From: Sphingomonadales bacterium
GTDB lineage: Bacteria > Pseudomonadota > Alphaproteobacteria > SMXS01
Assembly: GCA_022844405.1 (NCBI GenBank)
Contig: JALHLV010000025.1
Span: 1-52,597, forward strand
Reading direction: 5' to 3'
DNA length: 52,597 bases
Below the pieces are notes generated by a model. It did no database searches. It was given only the letters and a program-made list of their open reading frames with translations, and had not been told where the DNA came from. Position numbers and translations under genes: made by a program. This document shows positions 34,399 through 40,452 of the stretch, one piece after another (the first letter of the stretch is position 1; every line of letters starts with the position of its first letter).

Positions 34399-35031
34399 CT
34401 ACGCGATGCTTCGCCAGCAGACCGGAACGTCTTCGAGCTCGGTGGAGGCACTCAAATGCGCGGGCGTGACGAGGGACTCCTCAAGCAGAACGCGCTTCGT
34501 GGCCAGCACATAGGCGATAGCATAGAGTTGCGAGCAGACCACGGGCGCCGTCCTGTGTATCGAACTCAATCGGAAGTATGGCTTCAAATAGGCGACGACA
34601 CTCGCGGCCTTGATGAAGCTGTATCGCTTTTTCAGTTGCACCAAGGTTTCGATGCAGAGGCGAAAACGCTGCCGGTCGTCCAAATTGAGTGGCCGGCGCA
34701 CACGAAGAATTCGTGTTCCCACATAGTGATCGATGCGGTGATAAACGACACCGCGAAACGGGATGGCTTCGCAAATGTGGCCGTCGCCGATATAGACCGC
34801 GATGTGCGTCCAACGGGCGTGTTCAGCGGCATAGGTTTGTTGCTGTGCCCGGCTGATAAAGTCGGCGACCCAATTCGGAGACGACATCCGAAGAAGGATG
34901 ATGTCGCCCGGAAGCCAGTCCTCAACGTTTGGAAATCGCCCGAACTTGCGCGTGCTTATCGGGCTGGGCCGCGTGAGAGGAACTGTTCCGGTGGTATTCT
35001 TGTCCGACGGATCAAGCTCCTGCTGAGCCAT
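34399..35031 (-). CDS. YiiX-like permuted papain-fold protein
   Basis: A 210-residue protein with the order seen in circularly permuted papain-like amidases (YiiX/YaeF, NlpC/P60 relatives): WLPGDIILLR near residue 40, catalytic His76 in WTHIAVYIGDGHICEA, and Cys166 in VVCSQLYAIAYV. No signal peptide is obvious, so it may act in the cytoplasm or be exported another way. Its codon use is visibly less GC-rich than that of its neighbours, as is that of the small ORF upstream, which suggests acquisition. AAGGG lies 8 bases before ATG 35031. Confidence 0.65.
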   Translation of the reverse strand: MAQQELDPSDKNTTGTVPLTRPSPISTRKFGRFPNVEDWLPGDIILLRMSSPNWVADFISRAQQQTYAAEHARWTHIAVYIGDGHICEAIPFRGVVYHRIDHYVGTRILRVRRPLNLDDRQRFRLCIETLVQLKKRYSFIKAASVVAYLKPYFRLSSIHRTAPVVCSQLYAIAYVLATKRVLLEESLVTPAHLSASTELEDVPVCWRSIA

Positions 35032-35085
35032 TCAATAACCCTTAACTATCGGCAGCGCTGCTCATCGGCATGGAGCGTAGATGTT

Positions 35086-35307
35086 CTACGCCGCGCTTTC
35101 TACTTTTAGAACTTCACCGTCGTCGCCGATCTCAATCAACACCTGCCCACCGATCCGGACATCCATTTCCTTTATGGTTTCGCCCCGGTAGCCACGAATC
35201 TTGTCGAACGTGAACCCCACCCACTGATGATCCGTATTGGCTTCCGCCATTCCGACACCCGAGGAGTCCAGAACCTTGACGGTGGCCATTTTCTTTGTGG
35301 CGGGCAT
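35086..35307 (-). CDS. small protein of unknown function
   Basis: A 73-residue acidic protein (MPATKKMATVKVLDSSGVGM, FTFDKIRGYRGETIKEMDVR, LIEIGDDGEVLKVESAA), probably beta-rich. ATG 35289 (MATVKV) is an alternative start. I do not recognise the family. It lies upstream of the YiiX-like gene on the same strand with a 54-base gap and shares its lower GC, so the two may form a unit. Codon use looks like a real gene. Confidence 0.5.
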   Translation of the reverse strand: MPATKKMATVKVLDSSGVGMAEANTDHQWVGFTFDKIRGYRGETIKEMDVRIGGQVLIEIGDDGEVLKVESAA

Positions 35308-35376
35308 ATGCGGTCCATTCGATGAGACAGGCCAGAAGATAAGCCGAAGCGGGCCATTTTTCCACTGTTGGATTGC

Positions 35377-36225
35377 TCAGTGATCCAGCAGCCGCAACGG
35401 GCTGCGGCCTTCGACGAAGCCCATCGCCGCACCCACCACCCACCAGCCGGCGAGGCGCTGTAGCACGCGGGGCATCTCGCGGACCACCTCGCGGGGCACC
35501 GCCAGATACTGGTTCTCCTGCTGGCGCAGCCAGGCGCGGCAATAGAGGATGATCACGCCGCGGCGGATGCTGTCGGCGCTCACATTGGCGCCGCCGCCGT
35601 GCCACAGCGCGCCGGTCCACAGCATCACCGATCCCGCCTCCATCTCGACATTGATCGCCTTCGCCGCCGGTTGCGATTGTGCCGCCGGCACGTGCGATCC
35701 GGGGATCACCAGCGTGCCGCCGTTTTCGGCGGTGAAGCCATCGAGCGCCCAGATGGTCGACACCGACAGCGGCCCGTGCGGATCGGGCAGATTATAGAAG
35801 CCGTCGTCGCGGTGCAGCGTCTGCGCCGGCTGGCCGGGATGGAGCGTCGCCGCTGTCAGGCTGGAAAGCTGGATCTGGTCCTCCATATGCGCCTCGCAGA
35901 TGGCGACCACGTCCGGGTGCGCCGCCAGCGGCCAGACCGACCGGGTCTTGCCCAGCAGGCCGTAGGGACGCTGCGTCTTCTCGCCCAGGAAGGCGCTGCG
36001 GGCAAAGCCGGTGCCGCCGTTGACGTCGTCGAGCCCGGCGCGGATCGCCTCGAGCTGGGCAGGCGACAGCGCGTCGCGGATGATCACGTAGCCCTGCTCG
36101 GCCAGTTGGCGGATCTGCGGCGCCAGCCGCTCGCGGTCCTCGGGCGTGGAGATGCGGTCGCCGTATTCGGCCTCCTGGACCGCCTTGCCGAACGGGTCGC
36201 GCCCGTAGTCGCCGTCAGCGCGCAC
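35377..36225 (-). CDS. phytanoyl-CoA dioxygenase (PhyH) family protein
   Basis: A non-haem Fe(II)/2-oxoglutarate oxygenase of 282 residues. The iron ligands are in TLHRDDGFYN (H-x-D), with a distal His in LWTGALWHGGGANV; the RRGVIILYCRAW segment fits the 2-oxoglutarate Arg. The substrate is unknown. The start GTG 36225 lies inside the end of the EthD gene, 11 bases before its stop, so the two are coupled. The open frame up to 36309 is the shadow of that gene. It forms the minus-strand arm of a module facing a Rieske oxygenase. Confidence 0.85.
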   Translation of the reverse strand: MRADGDYGRDPFGKAVQEAEYGDRISTPEDRERLAPQIRQLAEQGYVIIRDALSPAQLEAIRAGLDDVNGGTGFARSAFLGEKTQRPYGLLGKTRSVWPLAAHPDVVAICEAHMEDQIQLSSLTAATLHPGQPAQTLHRDDGFYNLPDPHGPLSVSTIWALDGFTAENGGTLVIPGSHVPAAQSQPAAKAINVEMEAGSVMLWTGALWHGGGANVSADSIRRGVIILYCRAWLRQQENQYLAVPREVVREMPRVLQRLAGWWVVGAAMGFVEGRSPLRLLDH

Positions 36226-36610
36226 CTTGGACTTCCTCCCGGCTGATGACCTCGTGCTCCTCGTTGTACCAGAGCGGCGAGTTGGGCAGGTCGATGAAGG
36301 TCCGTTCATCGCGCAGCAGCAGGGCGCCTGCCTTTTGCGCCAGCGGATCCCTGGCGACGGCCATCAGCTCCTCGCGCGAGTCCCAGTAGAGCTCGGCGAT
36401 GCCGTCATAGGGCTCGGGCGCACCGCGCGCGGCCCGCAGGCCGGCGGCCAGCGCCGGCTCGCCCAGCGCGTGCGTCTGCACGTAGCGCTTCACCCTGATG
36501 TCCTTCATCACGCTGCGCACCAGCGGGCCATGATGGTTCAGCCAGTAGTCGTGGAACTGCTCGTGCGTCAGGTGCGGCAGCCGTCGCAGACAGAAGGTCA
36601 GCTTAATCAT
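36215..36610 (-). CDS. EthD-domain (dimeric alpha-beta barrel) protein
   Basis: A 131-residue protein starting MIKLTFCLRRLPHLTHEQFH, with the EthD/ABM-type core (DYWLNHHGPLVRSVMKDIRV, YDGIAELYWDSREELMAVAR). Such proteins accompany oxidative degradation pathways, EthD with a cytochrome P450 in ether cleavage; the role here is unknown. ATG 36610 is preferred over the upstream ATG at 36649. The gene starts 57 bases from the divergent Rieske gene and overlaps the PhyH gene downstream. Confidence 0.82.
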   Translation of the reverse strand: MIKLTFCLRRLPHLTHEQFHDYWLNHHGPLVRSVMKDIRVKRYVQTHALGEPALAAGLRAARGAPEPYDGIAELYWDSREELMAVARDPLAQKAGALLLRDERTFIDLPNSPLWYNEEHEVISREEVQGAR

Positions 36611-36623
36611 GTTGAATCTTTCC

Positions 36624-36656
36624 CCCCGTTTTTTATGCTGCACAAGCATAGCGGGG
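36624..36656. promoter_or_regulatory. candidate operator palindrome in divergent promoter
   Basis: TATGCT (36634-36639), GCACA, AGCATA (36645-36650) form a perfect inverted repeat with a 5-base centre, flanked by CCCCG/CGGGG arms at about 36624-36628 and 36652-36656. It sits in a 56-base gap between the divergent EthD and Rieske genes, where a regulator could control both. The regulator is not in the window. Confidence 0.45.
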
Positions 36657-36666
36657 AGACATCGAG

Positions 36667-38010
36667 ATGGCTACGAAGGCGGCGGCTGTCGTGGGGTTCA
36701 CACCGCCCTTCGATCCGGCGAAACCCTTGCCCGACCTGGGCGCCGACCGGATATCCGGCGAACGCTTCCATTCCCGCGAATGGATGGACCTGGAATGGAC
36801 CCGCATGTGGCGCCGGGTCTGGAACATGGCGTGCCGCGAGAGCGACCTGCCCGATCCGGGCGATACCTTCACCTACACGCTCGGCAAGGAAAGCTTTGTC
36901 TTCGTGCGCGGCCACGACCGGCGCATCCGCGGCTTCTACAACGTCTGCCAGCACCGCGGGAACCAGCTGATGCTGAACGGCGAGGGCTGCGGTCATGTGG
37001 ATAGCTTCCACTGCGGTTATCACGGCTGGCAGTGGAACATCGAGGGCGTGTTGCAGCACATCCCCGACGTCGAGACCTATCCCCAGTTCAGGGACGGCGT
37101 GCCGGCCTCGGCGCTGGGCATGGAGCCGGTCGAGGTCGACATCTGGGCGGGCTGGGTGTTCTTCCGCATGGACCCCGGCGGCGAGTCGCTGCTCGAGTTC
37201 CTCGATCCGCTGCCCCGCCATCTCGACACCTATCAGATCGGCAAGTGGGACATCGTCGATTACAAGACCTTCGAGTGGCCGTGCAACTGGAAGGCCGCCT
37301 GCGACGCGTTCAACGAGAGCTACCATTTCCAGTCGCTGCATCCGCAGATGATGCAGTGGTCGAACGGCATCGCCATCGTCGAGCTGCTGGGCATCCACAG
37401 CCGCATGGTCAATGAATACGGCACCGCCGATCCGCGCTATCACGACCAGGAAAAGCCCGGCCCCGAGCTGCGCGCCTATATGGGCATGCGCGGCATGGTG
37501 CCGGAGCCGGACTGGACGCCGAAGGATGTCCGGCTGGAGATCCAGCGGCAGAAGCGGGCGGCGCAGGACGTGGTGGCCCATCTGCCCTACCGCGACATGC
37601 GCGACGACCAGCTTTCCGACGTCTACCACTACACGTTCTTCCCCAACGTCTCGTGGAACGTCACCTCGGAATCGATCACCGGCTTCCGCTACCGGCCGCA
37701 TCCGACCGACCCGAACGTGTGCTACTACGACCTGTTCCTCATGGGCCACCTGCCGCCGGACGCGCCCAAGCCCGACTACACCCACCGGGTGATCCCGAAG
37801 GACAAGCTGCCGCGCTCCTACCGCGACGTGCTCGACATGGACCTCAATCCGATCATCTCCAAGGTGCTGGAGCAGGACGGCGCCAACCTCGGCGCGGTGC
37901 AGCAGGGCCTCAGCTCCGACGGCTTCAAGGGCATGGTGCTGTGCGACCAGGAACTGCGGGTGCGGCTGTTTCACAACGTGGTGGCCGACTACGTCGAAGG
38001 CCGCCGCTGA
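36667..38010 (+). CDS. Rieske ring-hydroxylating oxygenase alpha subunit
   Basis: An aromatic-ring-hydroxylating dioxygenase large subunit of 447 residues. The Rieske cluster ligands are Cys94-x-His96 and Cys116-x2-His119. The mononuclear iron site is shown by NESYHFQSLH with His220 and His225. The substrate is not evident; no beta subunit or reductase is encoded beside it, so electron transfer must come from elsewhere. It is divergent from the PhyH/EthD pair and its stop shares one base with the ATG of the hydratase gene, showing coupling. Confidence 0.9.
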   Translation: MATKAAAVVGFTPPFDPAKPLPDLGADRISGERFHSREWMDLEWTRMWRRVWNMACRESDLPDPGDTFTYTLGKESFVFVRGHDRRIRGFYNVCQHRGNQLMLNGEGCGHVDSFHCGYHGWQWNIEGVLQHIPDVETYPQFRDGVPASALGMEPVEVDIWAGWVFFRMDPGGESLLEFLDPLPRHLDTYQIGKWDIVDYKTFEWPCNWKAACDAFNESYHFQSLHPQMMQWSNGIAIVELLGIHSRMVNEYGTADPRYHDQEKPGPELRAYMGMRGMVPEPDWTPKDVRLEIQRQKRAAQDVVAHLPYRDMRDDQLSDVYHYTFFPNVSWNVTSESITGFRYRPHPTDPNVCYYDLFLMGHLPPDAPKPDYTHRVIPKDKLPRSYRDVLDMDLNPIISKVLEQDGANLGAVQQGLSSDGFKGMVLCDQELRVRLFHNVVADYVEGRR

Positions 38011-38819
38011 TGGGCGTGGTCACGCTGGAGCGGCCGGCCGACGGGGTCGCGCTGGTCACCATGACCAATCCCGCCATCAACAACCATCTCTCATGGGCCG
38101 GCGTCCACGAGCTGTGGCAGGCGCTGATCGAGGCGCGCGAGGGCGGCGCGCGGGTGACCGTGCTGGCGTCGGGCGTACCCGGCCACTGGCTGGAGCACGC
38201 CTGGCTGCGCGACATGATCAACATGTTCCAGCGCAGGGAGGTTTCGGGGCCGGGCGACGGCTGGTTCGGCTGCCTCGACGAGCTGTCGAAAGCGCCCGTC
38301 GTCTCGATCGCCGCCATCTCGGGCGACACCTCGGGCGGCGGCTGCGAACTCGGCTGGGCCTGCGACCTGCGCGTCGCCGAGGAGCAGGTGTGCTTCAGCC
38401 AGCCCGAGGTGCGCATCGGCGTCGGCACCGGCATCGGCGGCACCAGCCGCCTCGTCCGCCTGATCGGCCGCACGGTGACGGCCGAGATGGTGCTGGACGG
38501 CGGCCCGGTCAGCGCGCGACGCATCTACGAACTCGGCGGCATCAACAAGGTCGTGCCTCAGGGCACGGCCGTCGAGGCCGCGCTGACCTGGGCGAAGCGC
38601 ATGGCCGGCCACCCGCCCGAGGCGCTGGCCGGCATGAAGCGCATGCTCGCCCAAGCGGAAGAGAACCCGCTGACCGAGGCCATCATGAACGACCAGAAGA
38701 TCTTCCAGGAAATCTCTCGTAAGCCCGTCGCCATCGCGAAGATGGAAGAGGTGCAGGCGAAGTTCGACGCCGGCGCGGGGATCAGGGAGACGTATTGGCC
38801 GGATGAGATCGAGCCGTAA
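38010..38819 (+). CDS. enoyl-CoA hydratase/isomerase family protein
   Basis: A crotonase-superfamily protein of 269 residues. The oxyanion-hole region is AAISGDTSGGGCELGWACDL, followed by SQPEVRIGVGTGIGGTSRLV, where Glu residues in the two usual catalytic positions (GGGCEL and QPEV) are present. The C-terminal helical domain has ALAGMKRMLAQAEENPLTEA. Its coupling to the Rieske gene suggests a CoA-thioester step after ring or side-chain oxidation. The 3' end of this gene is repeated 677 bases downstream. Confidence 0.88.
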   Translation: MGVVTLERPADGVALVTMTNPAINNHLSWAGVHELWQALIEAREGGARVTVLASGVPGHWLEHAWLRDMINMFQRREVSGPGDGWFGCLDELSKAPVVSIAAISGDTSGGGCELGWACDLRVAEEQVCFSQPEVRIGVGTGIGGTSRLVRLIGRTVTAEMVLDGGPVSARRIYELGGINKVVPQGTAVEAALTWAKRMAGHPPEALAGMKRMLAQAEENPLTEAIMNDQKIFQEISRKPVAIAKMEEVQAKFDAGAGIRETYWPDEIEP

Positions 38820-38820
38820 G
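38769..38820 (+). repeat. direct repeat copy A (hydratase 3' end)
   Basis: The last 52 bases of the hydratase gene, from GCCGGCGCGGGG to GAGCCGTAAG, are found again at 39446-39497 with five mismatches. Here they encode AGAGIRETYWPDEIEP and the stop. Confidence 0.85.
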
Positions 38821-38881
38821 AAGTTTGGTTCTTCACGAAATAGACGGGCATTGGGTGTCGATGCAGATCACTCTCGTATCC

Positions 38882-38950
38882 GTGTCCCTGAGCCTGTCGA
38901 AGGGCCCTGCACGGACGCTGATGCAGGCCCTTCGACAGGCTCAGGGACAC
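38882..38950. repeat. REP-like long palindrome
   Basis: Two perfect 25-base arms, 38882-38906 and 38926-38950, contain the core CCTGAGCCTGTCGAAGG and its complement, separated by 19 bases. This core is a widespread interspersed palindrome of high-GC proteobacteria. It lies just after the hydratase gene and before the toxin remnant. It could act as a terminator or mRNA stabiliser, or as a non-autonomous mobile repeat. Confidence 0.85.
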
Positions 38951-39042
38951 GGAGGAGATTACGTCCTGCCCAAAGGAGTTTGGAGAGCAACCACGCCGAT
39001 GAGACACCCCGCTTTTCCGCGATGAACCAAGAGTTTAAGTAA

Positions 39043-39117
39043 GGTTACCGAGCTCGAAAGACGCCGAAGGCCGATCTCGATAGGGCCCGCAAGCGCAAGA
39101 AGGAGATCGAACGATGA
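39043..39117 (+). pseudogene. C-terminal remnant of HigB/Gp49-like toxin
   Basis: After the in-frame stop TAA 39040-39042 the frame reads GYRARKTPKADLDRARKRKK and then EIER before TGA 39115-39117. This fits the conserved C-terminus of HigB/Gp49 toxins, which has a KKTxKTP core then a Lys/Arg-rich helix. The rest of the toxin is missing: no matching codons are seen upstream, where a REP-like palindrome lies. The stop overlaps the antitoxin start as ATGA, as in intact higBA pairs. The fragment is short, so the call is moderate. Confidence 0.55.
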
Positions 39118-39428
39118 GCAAAGCGAAATCGGCGGCGGAACGCCCGTCCGCACGCGGGCGCATCGGATCGAGCTTTGATGCGCTCCTGAAGGAGACCGGC
39201 GATTACGAAGCGGTGAAGGCGACCGCCCTGAAACGGGTCCTGGCTTGGCAGATTGTCCAGGAGATGAATGCGCAGGGTGTCACCAAGACCGAACTCGCGG
39301 CGCGCATGGAAACCTCCCGGAGCCAGCTTGACCGACTGCTCGATCCCACCAATGACGAAGCGATGCTCTCGACGCTCGCGCACGCTGCCGAGGCGCTCGG
39401 GCGCGAGATCAAGCTGGAGCTCGCGTGA
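39114..39428 (+). CDS. HigA-type XRE antitoxin (apparently orphan)
   Basis: A 104-residue protein with a basic N-terminus and a helix-turn-helix domain (VTKTELAARMETSRSQLDRL, LDPTNDEAMLSTLAHAAEAL) followed by GREIKLELA. This is the layout of HigA antitoxins of the HTH_37 type, which bind Gp49-like toxins. Its toxin partner appears to survive only as a C-terminal fragment overlapping the start, so this may be an orphan antitoxin or repressor. Confidence 0.82.
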   Translation: MSKAKSAAERPSARGRIGSSFDALLKETGDYEAVKATALKRVLAWQIVQEMNAQGVTKTELAARMETSRSQLDRLLDPTNDEAMLSTLAHAAEALGREIKLELA

Positions 39429-39445
39429 CGTGAGCGAGGACGAAA

Positions 39446-39497
39446 GCCGGCGCGGGGATCAGGGAGAGGTATTGGCTGGACGAGGGCGAGCCGTAAG
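39446..39497 (+). repeat. direct repeat copy B (diverged hydratase 3' end)
   Basis: This copy matches 38769-38820 at 47 of 52 bases. In the matching frame it would encode AGAGIRERYWLDEGEP and the stop, so it could be the tail of a lost hydratase paralogue. The toxin remnant, antitoxin and REP-like palindrome lie between the two copies. Confidence 0.85.
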
Positions 39498-39566
39498 CGC
39501 GTATGCCATCAATGTCATCCAATCAGTCAGGGTCGTCGATTAAATTCATTGTCGCCATAATTCCGA

Positions 39567-40421
39567 TCACTCGACTCCAGCCGGGGTCAGTGGCTGGGTC
39601 GACAGGCACCAGTTTTTGCCGTTGTACCAGGATGAACGGTCTGGGGCGTGTCCCGCGATGCGTCGAATGGTTTGAACCGCATCCATATCACCACGCTGGA
39701 ACGATAGCTTAAGACTGGTCTCCAGCGCTGGATCTTGTGCCCCGACACAAGGCACGAACATGGCTCGCGATATAAACTTGGCGCTCAAGCCAAGATCTGT
39801 GTTCGTGACGAGAAGCATGCCTCCCCAATCCCACCCCGCGGTCAACGGAAAAATCAGCCTTCCATTCGGCTTGAGGGAATAAATCCAGGCGTCTGGAGGT
39901 TCGGTGGCCCCAGCGCTCACATATATGACATCGCAGGGGGGAAGGGGCGCTTCCGCTCCCGACCTGCACGCTACGAAAACATTCTTCCGACTTTCGAGAT
40001 TACTGAGTGCTTCCTTGGCGAGTAAGGGCTCTATCTCCAAAGCGTAGACGACACCGGTAGGTCCAACGAGCTCGGCCAATATCGCGGTGTAGTAGCCAGA
40101 GCCACACCCGATGTGGAGTACGTGGTCGCCCGGCATTGGCGCAACGGCCGCCATACAGCGCGCATGGAGGCTGGGTTCCCCGTTATTGATCAGTTTTTCA
40201 GGCACCAGGCCGATGACCACGTCGTCGTACAGGAGAGTAGGGTCTATCGAATTGGTATTGGAATAGCCGTTGTCGGTCAGGAACTTCCATGGGCCAGGAC
40301 CTACGAAGCGTTCCCGTTCAACCGAAGAGAATGCCCTTGCGACCCTGGAGTCATCAATGCCGGCCTTTGCCGTTATCATTTCCGCGTAACGCCGCCTGAC
40401 GTTGTTCATATCGGCGCTCAC
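39567..40421 (-). CDS. divergent protein-L-isoaspartate methyltransferase-like protein
   Basis: A 284-residue SAM-dependent methyltransferase of the PCMT type. The SAM loop is VLHIGCGSGYYTAILAEL and the next strand VYALEIEPLLAKEALSNL. The canonical PCMT motif GQTIS before the SAM domain is replaced by NNGEPSLHARCM, and the N-terminal GYSNTNSIDPTLLYDD part is unusual, so the substrate may not be isoaspartate. The C-terminal part (FQRGDMDAVQTIRRIAGHAP) is unlike standard PIMT. GTG 40421 follows AGGGAG by six bases; ATG 40427 would be too close to it. It is 31 bases after the TPR gene. Confidence 0.7.
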   Translation of the reverse strand: MSADMNNVRRRYAEMITAKAGIDDSRVARAFSSVERERFVGPGPWKFLTDNGYSNTNSIDPTLLYDDVVIGLVPEKLINNGEPSLHARCMAAVAPMPGDHVLHIGCGSGYYTAILAELVGPTGVVYALEIEPLLAKEALSNLESRKNVFVACRSGAEAPLPPCDVIYVSAGATEPPDAWIYSLKPNGRLIFPLTAGWDWGGMLLVTNTDLGLSAKFISRAMFVPCVGAQDPALETSLKLSFQRGDMDAVQTIRRIAGHAPDRSSWYNGKNWCLSTQPLTPAGVE

Positions 40422-40452
40422 CGGCATCTCCCTGGATCGCGGCAACAGCTTA

